Shown here: positions 16,168 through 22,015 of the stretch, one piece after another
How positions within the stretch are numbered: the stretch's first letter is position 1
Layout of the letters: every line of letters starts with the position of its first letter
Assembly: GCA_965662725.1 (NCBI GenBank)
Contig: CBFIIT010000024.1
Location: 1-26,103, forward strand
Length of the DNA stretch: 26,103 bases
From: UBA8337 sp965662725
GTDB lineage: Bacteria > Pseudomonadota > Alphaproteobacteria > RS24
Reading direction: 5' to 3'
The notes under the pieces: model-generated
Told to the model about the DNA's origin: nothing
Database searches by the model: none
The model's input: the letters and a program-made list of their open reading frames with translations, nothing else
Translations under genes and position numbers: made by a program

Positions 16168-16236
16168 CGGAGCGTGGCGCGCTAAAAGCACTTGGTGAGC
16201 GGCGCGAACCCCAGTGCGCCTTGCGCTTGCGATATT
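16168..16236 (+). pseudogene. Truncated or decayed tRNA-Pro copy
   Basis: This stretch begins with the same acceptor-arm 5' strand as the functional tRNA-Pro, CGGAGCGT, plus the start of a D-arm (GCGC). It then lacks the anticodon stem, the TGG GGG loop and any matching 3' acceptor strand or CCA. A GGCGC...GCGCC inverted repeat (16201-16205 and 16216-16220) is present instead. With an intact upstream promoter copy it may still be transcribed, giving a short RNA that cannot be a tRNA. Whether it is a relic or a functional small RNA cannot be told from sequence. Confidence 0.55.
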
Positions 16237-16257
16237 ATCCCTACAACTTGGTCACAC

Positions 16258-16286
16258 TTGCCTTTTGGGCTGAAACTGCCTAGTAA
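16258..16286 (+). promoter_or_regulatory. Promoter of tRNA-Pro (second copy)
   Basis: TTGCCT (16258-16263) and TAGTAA (16281-16286) are separated by exactly 17 bases and lie 10 bases before the mature 5' end of the tRNA, a fitting distance for a short RNase P leader. The identical element occurs at 16129-16157 in the first repeat copy. The assignment rests on spacing and position; the -10 match is moderate. Confidence 0.55.
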
Positions 16287-16296
16287 AAGTCAAGTT

Positions 16297-16373
16297 CGGA
16301 GCGTAGCGCAGCCCGGTAGCGCACTTGTCTGGGGGACAAGGGGTCGTGGGTTCGAATCCCGCCGCTCCGACCA
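16297..16373 (+). tRNA. tRNA-Pro (anticodon GGG)
   Basis: The 77-nt sequence folds as a full cloverleaf. The acceptor is CGGAGCG with CGCTCCG. The D-arm is GCGCAGCCCGGTAGCGC and the anticodon stem CTTGT/ACAAG. The 7-nt loop CTGGGGG places anticodon GGG at 16331-16333. The T-arm is GTGGGTTCGAATCCCGC, and an encoded CCA (16371-16373) ends the gene. The anticodon reads CCC and CCU proline codons. A small ORF starts 20 nt downstream with no terminator between. Confidence 0.98.
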
Positions 16374-16393
16374 TTTGAAAGCTGGAGAGAGAC

Positions 16394-16474
16394 ATGACAT
16401 CCATTCTGCCAATCGTGACATTTATCGTCGTCATCATCGCCCTGAATATTTTTCAATTCGGCCGTCCGGACTAA
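16394..16474 (+). CDS. 26-residue single-span membrane peptide
   Basis: A short ORF begins at ATG 16394 behind a good ribosome-binding site (GGAGAG at 16383-16388, 5 nt away). It encodes 26 residues: a hydrophobic stretch ILPIVTFIVVIIALNIF at 4-20 that could just span a membrane, followed by the polar tail QFGRPD. It lies 20 nt after the tRNA-Pro CCA end and may be cotranscribed with it. I recall similar tiny proteins with an 'ALN..xFGRxD' end in other alphaproteobacteria, but I cannot confirm this here. The function is unknown, and it could still be chance. Confidence 0.5.
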   Translation: MTSILPIVTFIVVIIALNIFQFGRPD

Positions 16475-16481
16475 GCATAAG

Positions 16482-16520
16482 TGCGCTATTAGTTGAGAGC
16501 AGTAAAGCTGCTCCAGCGCA
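16482..16520 (+). other. Two-part hairpin after the small ORF
   Basis: GAGCAG (16497-16502) pairs with CTGCTC (16508-16513) across a TAAAG loop, and TGCGCT (16482-16487) pairs with AGCGCA (16515-16520) outside it. A 9-nt bulge lies on the 5' side and a single base on the 3' side. There is only a weak T-rich stretch (GTTTCT) downstream, so it is at best an imperfect terminator for the tRNA-Pro/small-ORF transcript. It lies between convergent genes. Confidence 0.4.
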
Positions 16521-16543
16521 GCCTCGTTTCTATGAGGGCTTGC

Positions 16544-16804
16544 TTATTGCGGTTCGTCGGGTCGCTGCATCCAGTAAATAATGGCAGCGGCCGGCACCAC
16601 CCATGCAATGCCGGTTATCAAATAATAAAAGAATTCGAAAACCGCATTTTCGGGAATGCTTGTGGTAACGGCGACTGTCATCACCAGAAGTGAATAGAAA
16701 ATCACCAAGACCAGCAGCAATACGAGGCCGATAAGCTTGCGCACGCGAATGGGCAGCCATGGTTTGTTGAACGGTTTTTCAGGTGTCTGTGACATGCTGC
16801 TCAT
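16544..16804 (-). CDS. DUF2842 small membrane protein
   Basis: The 86-residue protein has two membrane segments: about 24-46 (LIGLVLLLVLVIFYSLLVMTV) and 58-80 (FFYYLITGIAWVVPAAAIIY). These are preceded by the basic RVRKLIG motif and followed by WMQRPDEPQ. The layout 'RVRK.IG...YY...G.AWV.P...I.WM.RPD' matches DUF2842, a family almost confined to alphaproteobacteria and of unknown function. An in-frame ATG three codons later (16795) is an alternative start; neither has a clear ribosome-binding site. It is divergent from ctaA with a 77-nt gap that must hold both promoters. Confidence 0.88.
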   Translation of the reverse strand: MSSMSQTPEKPFNKPWLPIRVRKLIGLVLLLVLVIFYSLLVMTVAVTTSIPENAVFEFFYYLITGIAWVVPAAAIIYWMQRPDEPQ

Positions 16805-16881
16805 TTAGCATGCTGTGGCGCATCGCTCTAGCGATGTTTGGTCGCAAGGCGCAAATTGCCGAGTTTGGATATACAAGGCAC

Positions 16882-17952
16882 ATGAGCGCAAACATACAAA
16901 ACCCTTCGCCGGTAACGGGCTTAACGCCCGATCGGCAAATCGCCATTTGGCTGTTTACCGTTGCCGGTTTCGTGATGTTGATGGTGCTGGTCGGTGGCCT
17001 AACGCGACTGACCGATAGCGGCTTGTCGATTACCGAATGGGCACCGATACGCGGCGCATTGCCGCCTTTCACCCATGCCGATTGGTTGGTGGAGTTCGAG
17101 AAATATAAGCAAATCCCCGAATATCAATTGGTTAATCTGGGCATGAGCTTGGCCGAGTTTAAGTTTATTTATTGGTGGGAGTGGGGGCATCGTTTCCTTG
17201 GCCGCATTGTCGGATTGGTCTTCTTTGTTCCGTTTGTCGTCTTTCTGATGCAAAAGAAAATCAGCCGCGCGCAATTGCCGGCTTTGGTCGGCTTGTTTGT
17301 GCTGGGTGGACTGCAGGGTTTTATGGGCTGGTATATGGTCGCCAGTGGCCTGACCGAGCGGGTTGATGTCAGTCAATACCGCCTCGCCATGCATCTTGGA
17401 TTGGCACTGATTATTTTCGCCTGCAGCCTTTGGTTAGCGTTGAATTATTGGCGCGGCGCGGAAGCGCAGGGGAGTGTGCAATCGGGCTTCGGAAAGCAAT
17501 CGCTGGTTGCAGCACTGATTGTCGGTGCGGTGCTGATGCAATCGCTAATGGGGGCGTTGGTGGCCGGAATTGATGCCGGTAAAACTTATACAGATTGGCC
17601 GCTCATGGATGGCGACTTCATTCCGTCGGGTTTGTTTTCGCAGCAACCGTTCTGGTTGAACTTCTTTGAAAATCATCTGACGGTGCAATTCGACCATCGC
17701 ATGGTCGCTTATGCGCTATGCGGGTTCATTGGCTGGCATATTTATCGTGTGGTGCAATCGGGCATTGGCGGTGCAGCGGCGCTGTCTGCTAAATGGTTGG
17801 GCGGCGTGCTGGCTTTGCAAATCGTGCTTGGTATCAGCGCGCTTATGCTGGCCGTGCCGATTGCACTGGGTGCAGCGCATCAGCTTGGCGCCGTCGCGCT
17901 ATTGGCCATTGCCGTTACCCATTTGCATATTCTTTATAAACAAGCTGCTTAA
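16882..17952 (+). CDS. ctaA: Heme A synthase (type II, CtaA/COX15)
   Basis: CtaA oxidises the heme O methyl group to a formyl, giving heme A for aa3-type cytochrome oxidase. It is an inner-membrane protein with eight helices in two four-helix repeats. From the chosen start the 356-residue protein has the four heme-ligand histidines H103, H171, H272 and H333. The first lies in WEWGHRFLGR, the others in AMHLGLAL, FDHRMVAY and AAHQLGA. The segment GGLTRLTDSGLSITEW at 38-53 is typical of the COX15 (type II) group, which lacks the cysteine pair of the Bacillus type. I chose ATG 16882; the upstream in-frame ATG 16783 would overlap the DUF2842 start and adds 33 unlike residues. Confidence 0.95.
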   Translation: MSANIQNPSPVTGLTPDRQIAIWLFTVAGFVMLMVLVGGLTRLTDSGLSITEWAPIRGALPPFTHADWLVEFEKYKQIPEYQLVNLGMSLAEFKFIYWWEWGHRFLGRIVGLVFFVPFVVFLMQKKISRAQLPALVGLFVLGGLQGFMGWYMVASGLTERVDVSQYRLAMHLGLALIIFACSLWLALNYWRGAEAQGSVQSGFGKQSLVAALIVGAVLMQSLMGALVAGIDAGKTYTDWPLMDGDFIPSGLFSQQPFWLNFFENHLTVQFDHRMVAYALCGFIGWHIYRVVQSGIGGAAALSAKWLGGVLALQIVLGISALMLAVPIALGAAHQLGAVALLAIAVTHLHILYKQAA

Positions 17953-18099
17953 AGCAGGGTTTACAATACGGTAAATAATTACCAAATTTATAAACTATTG
18001 TTTTCCAATGATATTTATAAGTAATTAGGCATTGCAATATGGTTTTGAGCGGCTTACAACTCCGCCAATACCCAATTGGGGCATTTTAGGACGAGACAG
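17953..18099 (+). promoter_or_regulatory. AT-rich promoter region and leader of rplM-rpsI
   Basis: This 147-nt gap is the most AT-rich part of the window. It has a GGTAA-ataa-TTACC hairpin at 17970-17983. A possible promoter is TTGTTT (17998-18003) with TAATTA (18022-18027) 18 bases on. Nearer the gene lie two stem-loops: GCGG-cttacaact-CCGC (about 18049-18065) and the palindrome CCCAATTGGG (18071-18080). They precede the ribosome-binding site AGGACGAG. Ribosomal-protein mRNA leaders often carry autoregulatory structures, so one is possible here, but this is inference from position and pairing only. Confidence 0.4.
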
Positions 18100-18561
18100 A
18101 TGAAAACATATTCTGCAAAACCGGCTGATATTGAGAAGAAGTGGATTCTCATTGACGCTGAAAATATGGTTGTCGGGCGTTTGGCCGCAATCATTGCTAC
18201 CCGTTTGCGCGGCAAGCATTTGCCGACTTTCACCCCGCATATGGATTGCGGCGACCATGTCGTTGTTATTAATGCTGACAAGGTGAAGTTCACCGGTAAG
18301 AAATTATCGGATAAGAAATATTATCGCCATACCGGTTATCCGGGCGGCATTAAGGAAACAACACCGGAGAAAGTGCTGGAAGGTAAATTCCCGGAGCGTG
18401 TTGTGACCATGGCTGTTAAGCGCATGCTGCCGCGTGGCCCGTTGGCCCGTCAGCAATTGACCAATTTGAAAGTTTATGCCGGTACCGAGCATCCGCATGA
18501 GGCGCAATCGCCTGAGAAATTGGATGTTGCGGCAATGAACAGCAAGAATGTGAGGGCATAA
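18100..18561 (+). CDS. rplM: 50S ribosomal protein L13
   Basis: L13 is an early-assembling protein of the large ribosomal subunit. The 153-residue product starts MKTYSAKPADIEKKW. It contains DAENMVVGRLA, then the strongly conserved KYYRHTGYPGG followed by RMLPRGPLARQ, and ends with an alphaproteobacterial-length tail. ATG 18100 is chosen because AGGACGAG lies just upstream and homology begins at once. An in-frame TTG at 18076 lies in the leader hairpin and is unlikely. It is followed by rpsI after a single base; the rplM-rpsI pair is nearly universal in bacteria. Confidence 0.98.
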   Translation: MKTYSAKPADIEKKWILIDAENMVVGRLAAIIATRLRGKHLPTFTPHMDCGDHVVVINADKVKFTGKKLSDKKYYRHTGYPGGIKETTPEKVLEGKFPERVVTMAVKRMLPRGPLARQQLTNLKVYAGTEHPHEAQSPEKLDVAAMNSKNVRA

Positions 18562-18562
18562 A

Positions 18563-19078
18563 ATGTCTGAGACAACAGAAACAACACTGGAAAATCTTGA
18601 TACGGCGCTTGATGCGGCGGCTACGGGTGAAACTGCTGCTGCAGACGCGCCTGAAACGCCTGCCACACCGACTGAGCCGAAAATTGACGAGCAAGGCCGC
18701 GCCTATGCAACCGGTAAGCGTAAAAACGCGATTGCCCGTGTATGGATTAAGCCGGGCAGCGGTGTCATTACTGTGAACGGCAAGGAAGAAGAGAAGTTCT
18801 TCGCCCGTCCGGTTCTGCGGATGATTTTGCGCCAACCTTTGGTAGCTGCGGAGCGCAATGGCCAATTTGATGTTATTGCGACCGTTAGCGGCGGCGGCTT
18901 GTCGGGCCAAGCCGGTGCGGTGCGCCATGGCTTGTCAAAAGCCTTAACCTATTATGAGCCGGGCCTGCGCCCAGTGCTGAAAAAAGGCGGCTTCTTGACC
19001 CGTGATAGCCGTGTCGTTGAACGTAAGAAATACGGTCGTGCGAAAGCCCGTCGTAGCTTCCAGTTCTCGAAACGTTAA
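18563..19078 (+). CDS. rpsI: 30S ribosomal protein S9 with N-terminal extension
   Basis: S9 sits in the head of the small subunit, and its C-terminal tail reaches the P-site tRNA. The 171-residue protein has the S9 domain from about residue 46 (YATGKRKNAIARVWIKPG) through SGGGLSGQAGAVRHGLSKAL to the tRNA-contacting end QFSKR. The first 42 residues are acidic and rich in Ala, Thr and Glu, an extension common in alphaproteobacterial S9 but absent from E. coli. GAGG lies 7 nt before the ATG. It ends the operon: a clear terminator follows 24 nt after the stop. Confidence 0.98.
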   Translation: MSETTETTLENLDTALDAAATGETAAADAPETPATPTEPKIDEQGRAYATGKRKNAIARVWIKPGSGVITVNGKEEEKFFARPVLRMILRQPLVAAERNGQFDVIATVSGGGLSGQAGAVRHGLSKALTYYEPGLRPVLKKGGFLTRDSRVVERKKYGRAKARRSFQFSKR

Positions 19079-19101
19079 GCCGAGGCTTTTTCGATTTAAA
19101 G

Positions 19102-19128
19102 AAAAAGGGGCTTTTTGGCCCCTTTTTT
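19102..19128 (+). terminator. Intrinsic terminator after rpsI
   Basis: AAAAAGGGGC (19102-19111) pairs with GCCCCTTTTT (19118-19127) across a 6-nt loop, and the run of six T residues (19123-19128) completes a strong Rho-independent terminator. The A-run on the 5' side also makes it potentially bidirectional. Confidence 0.92.
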
Positions 19129-19143
19129 GTTATGAACAATTAG

Positions 19144-19186
19144 AGATTCTATTGGGGATTCGGAGAAGGATTCGAAGAGGGATTCG
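19144..19186 (+). repeat. 12-nt tandem repeat forming the fabZ ribosome-binding region
   Basis: GGATTCG occurs at 19156, 19168 and 19180, exactly 12 bases apart, and a degenerate fourth copy (AGATTCT) starts at 19144, again 12 bases before. The 5-base linkers are purine-rich (GAGAA, AAGAG), so each unit boundary carries a Shine-Dalgarno-like stretch (GGAGAAGG, AAGAGGG). The last unit runs directly into ATG 19187. The repeat is in frame with fabZ, but no ATG, GTG or TTG opens that frame upstream. Confidence 0.85.
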
Positions 19187-19663
19187 ATGTCAGAGGATAT
19201 ACAAGGAACCAGCATTACCATTACGGAAATCATGGATTTCCTGCCGCACCGCTACCCGTTTCTATTGGTAGACCGCGTGGTTGAAATGGATGGCGAGAAA
19301 TCGGGTGTTGGGATTAAAAACGTAACTGCGTCTGAGCCGTGGTTTACCGGTCATTTTCCGGAAAATCCGGTATTTCCGGGGGTTTTGATTATTGAAGCTA
19401 TCGCGCAAGTGTCGGCCATTTTGGTGCTGCAAAATGCGAAAGATAGCGGCAGCCCGATTGAGACCAAACTGATTTATTTCATGACCGTCGATAAAGTGCG
19501 GTTCCGTCATCCGGTAACGCCGGGCGACCAAATGCGTATTCATGTGACGCAAATTCGTCGCCGTGGCATGGCCTATAAATTCAAAGGCGAAGTGTTTGTC
19601 GATGGTCAATTAATGGCTGAAGGCGAAATCATGGCGGTCAATCACGACCCCGAAGCGTCGTAA
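19187..19663 (+). CDS. fabZ: 3-hydroxyacyl-[ACP] dehydratase FabZ
   Basis: FabZ removes water from 3-hydroxyacyl-ACP in each round of fatty acid elongation. The 158-residue hotdog-fold protein has the conserved FLPHRYPFLLVDRV at 18-31. The catalytic pair is H56 (GHFPENPVFPGV) and E70 (LIIEAIAQ), 14 residues apart as in known FabZ enzymes. The ending is ordinary. The start is fixed by homology; the region before it is a 12-nt tandem repeat carrying several Shine-Dalgarno-like stretches. In most Gram-negative bacteria fabZ sits between lpxD and lpxA, but here it lies between rpsI and argC, so it may be a relocated or second copy. argC follows after 17 nt. Confidence 0.96.
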   Translation: MSEDIQGTSITITEIMDFLPHRYPFLLVDRVVEMDGEKSGVGIKNVTASEPWFTGHFPENPVFPGVLIIEAIAQVSAILVLQNAKDSGSPIETKLIYFMTVDKVRFRHPVTPGDQMRIHVTQIRRRGMAYKFKGEVFVDGQLMAEGEIMAVNHDPEAS

Positions 19664-19680
19664 GCGAAGGCAAAGGAAAA

Positions 19681-20721
19681 ATGAGCGCAAGCAAGATCAA
19701 AACCGGCATTATCGGCGCGTCGGGTTACACCGGCGCCGATGCCGTGCGCTTGCTTGGTGCCCATCCGCAGGCAGAAATTGCGCTGCTGACCGGCAATGCG
19801 CATGCGGGCAAAAAATTGGCCGAGATCTATCCGCAATTTGGCGCGCTTGATGTGCCGAAATTGGTAAAAGCCGAAGAAGCTGATTGGCGCGGCATTGATG
19901 TGGCGATTTGTGGTCTGCCGCATTCGACCGCGCAAGATGTTATCGCGCAAATTCCCGACAGCGTTAAAATCATCGATATGTCAGCCGATTTTAGGCTGCG
20001 TAATGCTGCTGCGTATGCCGAATGGTATGGCCGCAGCCATGACAATGCCGATTTGCTGGCCGAAGCGGTTTATGGGTTGAGTGAGCATTATACTGATGAA
20101 ATCAAGAAGGCACGGCTGGTGGCTTGTCCCGGCTGTTATCCGACGGCTGCTTTGACTGCAATTTTGCCATTGGTAGCTGCCGGTTTGCTGCAAACCGATG
20201 ATTTGATTATTGATGCCAAATCGGGCGTCACCGGTGCCGGCCGCAGTTTGAAAGAGCAGAATTTATTTTCCGAAGTGGCGGAAGGCATGAATGCTTATGG
20301 TGTGGCGGCGCATCGGCACGCGCCTGAAATTGAGCAAGAAGTCGCGAAAGCGGCAGGACTTGATGATGTGCGGGTTAATTTCACGCCGCATTTGGTGCCG
20401 ATGAATCGCGGTGAATATGTGTCGATTTATGCGCGGGCCAATGGCGCAAAAGCAGCAGACTTAAAAGCCGCTTGGCAGGATTTTTATGCCGATAAGCCGT
20501 TTGTACGGGTGGTCGATGAGGTGCCGGCAACGCGGCATGTGCGCGGCTCGAATTATTGTTTGCTGGCGGCTTTTGACGACCGGATTGACGGGCGGGTAAT
20601 TTTATTCTCGACCTTGGATAATCTGGTAAAAGGGTCAAGCGGGCAGGCGGTTCAGAATATGAATTTAATGTTCGGATTGGACGAGGCGGCAGGGTTGGCC
20701 CAGCAGCCGCTTTATCCATAA
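19681..20721 (+). CDS. argC: N-acetyl-gamma-glutamyl-phosphate reductase
   Basis: ArgC reduces N-acetylglutamyl phosphate to the semialdehyde in arginine synthesis. The 346-residue protein has the NADP-binding start GIIGASGYTGAD and SADFRL. The catalytic cysteine is C152 in ACPGCYPTAA, and the partner histidine lies in AAHRHAPEI (H211 or H213). Length and ending (SGQAVQNMN followed by a short tail) match the type 1 family. It begins ATG after AAAGGAAAA. The order rplM-rpsI-argC is conserved in alphaproteobacteria, so fabZ looks inserted into it. A hairpin follows the stop. Confidence 0.97.
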   Translation: MSASKIKTGIIGASGYTGADAVRLLGAHPQAEIALLTGNAHAGKKLAEIYPQFGALDVPKLVKAEEADWRGIDVAICGLPHSTAQDVIAQIPDSVKIIDMSADFRLRNAAAYAEWYGRSHDNADLLAEAVYGLSEHYTDEIKKARLVACPGCYPTAALTAILPLVAAGLLQTDDLIIDAKSGVTGAGRSLKEQNLFSEVAEGMNAYGVAAHRHAPEIEQEVAKAAGLDDVRVNFTPHLVPMNRGEYVSIYARANGAKAADLKAAWQDFYADKPFVRVVDEVPATRHVRGSNYCLLAAFDDRIDGRVILFSTLDNLVKGSSGQAVQNMNLMFGLDEAAGLAQQPLYP

Positions 20722-20736
20722 GGAAAAGCCTTGTTC

Positions 20737-20756
20737 GTGCCGTATTTCAACGGCAC
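20737..20756 (+). repeat. Inverted repeat between argC and the aminotransferase gene
   Basis: GTGCCGT (20737-20743) and ACGGCAC (20750-20756) form a perfect 7-bp stem around a 6-nt loop, with a looser CCTT/AAGG match further out. No T-run follows on either strand, so it is unlikely to be a strong intrinsic terminator. It could stabilise the argC mRNA end or be a protein-binding site. Confidence 0.6.
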
Positions 20757-20812
20757 AAAGGCGAGATATAGACTGAAGACAGAGACGAAAGCCAGATAGG
20801 TACGGAAGAAAG

Positions 20813-22015
20813 ATGGACCAGGAATTTACCCGCATTCAACGACTGCCCCCTTATGTGTTTGAGCGCGTCAATAAGCTGAAAGCGCAAGCACGGGCAGACG
20901 GTAAAGACATTATTGATTTCGGCATGGGCAATCCTGACTTGCCGACACCGACGCATATTGTCGAAAAGCTGGTGGAAACCGTGCGTAATCCGCGCACCCA
21001 TCGCTATTCTGCCTCTAAAGGTATTCCGGGTCTTCGCAAAGCGCAGGCGCGTTATTATGAGCGGCGTTTCGGCGTTAAGCTGAACCCTGATACGGAAGTT
21101 ATTGCAACGCTTGGCTCGAAAGAAGGGTTTGCCAATATGGCGCAGGCCATCACCAATCCGGGTGATGTAATTCTGGTGCCCAACCCGACTTATCCGATAC
21201 ATGCTTTTGGTTTCATTATTTCCGGCGCGACCATCAATCATTTACCCAATCATCCGGGCACTGACTTTTTTAAAGTGTTGGATGATGCGGTTTCCAATGC
21301 GCATCCAAAGCCGAAAGCCTTGGTGCTGAATTATCCGGGCAATCCGACAGCCGAAGTGGTCGATTTGGATTTCTATAAAGAGATTGTCGCTTATGCCAAA
21401 AAGCACGACATTATTTTGCTGTCTGATTTGGCCTATGCCGAAATCTATTATGATGAAGACAATCCGCCACCGTCGATTTTGCAGATTGATGGCGCAAAAG
21501 ACATTGCAATTGAATTTACCTCATTGTCGAAAACTTTTTCCATGCCCGGTTGGCGCATGGGGTTTGCGGTCGGTAATGAAAAGCTGATAGGCGCGCTGAC
21601 CCGTATTAAATCATATCTTGATTATGGCGCGTTTACGCCGATTCAAGTGGCTGCCGCTGCTGCGTTGGACAGTCCGGAAGAGACCATTCGTGAAATTCGC
21701 GCGGTCTATAAAGAGCGCCGTGACGTGCTGATTGACGTGTTTCACCGGGCCGGTTGGAATGTGCCGTCGCCGCCTGCCACCATGTTTGCATGGGCGCGGA
21801 TTCCGGCGCCATTTGCCGATATGAAATCGCTCGAATTCAGTGAGTTATTGCTGAAAGAAGCCGATATTGCGGTGTCACCCGGTATTGGCTTTGGCGAATA
21901 TGGCGATGATTATGTACGCCTCGCCTTGGTGGAAAATGAGCAACGTATCCGCCAAGCCGGACGCAGTTTGAAACGATTTATGGACGCGCATCTCGAGAAG
22001 AAGAAAACCGCATGA
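20813..22015 (+). CDS. PLP-dependent class I/II aminotransferase (AlaC-like / LL-DAP aminotransferase-like)
   Basis: The 400-residue fold-type I aminotransferase has the substrate-side loop GNPDLPTP at 39-46. Later come SKEGFANMAQA at 102-112, NYPGNPTAEV at 173-182 with N177, D205 and Y208 contacting the cofactor, and SLSKTFSMPGWRMG with PLP-lysine K240. A conserved arginine for the carboxylate lies in YVRLALVEN near the end. Members in this position beside hom are annotated variously as alanine transaminase (AlaC) or LL-diaminopimelate aminotransferase; sequence alone does not settle the substrate. Its ATGA overlap with hom suggests a coupled role in amino-acid metabolism. GGAAGAAAG precedes the ATG. 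Confidence 0.9.
   Translation: MDQEFTRIQRLPPYVFERVNKLKAQARADGKDIIDFGMGNPDLPTPTHIVEKLVETVRNPRTHRYSASKGIPGLRKAQARYYERRFGVKLNPDTEVIATLGSKEGFANMAQAITNPGDVILVPNPTYPIHAFGFIISGATINHLPNHPGTDFFKVLDDAVSNAHPKPKALVLNYPGNPTAEVVDLDFYKEIVAYAKKHDIILLSDLAYAEIYYDEDNPPPSILQIDGAKDIAIEFTSLSKTFSMPGWRMGFAVGNEKLIGALTRIKSYLDYGAFTPIQVAAAAALDSPEETIREIRAVYKERRDVLIDVFHRAGWNVPSPPATMFAWARIPAPFADMKSLEFSELLLKEADIAVSPGIGFGEYGDDYVRLALVENEQRIRQAGRSLKRFMDAHLEKKKTA

Larger units (their letters stand above)
16108..16309 (+). repeat. Tandem direct repeat of the tRNA-Pro promoter and 5' end (129-bp period)
   Basis: The 68 bases at 16108-16175 recur without a single change at 16237-16304. After one mismatch, four more bases match (to 16180 and 16309), and then the copies diverge abruptly. 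The unit contains the promoter and the first bases of tRNA-Pro (CGGAGCGT). The second copy leads into the intact tRNA; the first leads into unrelated or decayed sequence. Perfect identity in non-coding DNA suggests a recent duplication or gene conversion. No inverted repeats, transposase or integrase accompany it. Confidence 0.9.

Noticed and set aside
16087..16400. Integrated mobile element at the tRNA-Pro gene
   Set aside because: Integrases normally target the tRNA 3' end, whereas here the 5' end is duplicated, and no integrase or element genes lie between the copies.
19144..19186. CRISPR-like repeats
   Set aside because: A 7-base core at 12-base spacing with no spacers is a short tandem repeat, not a CRISPR array, and no cas genes are present.
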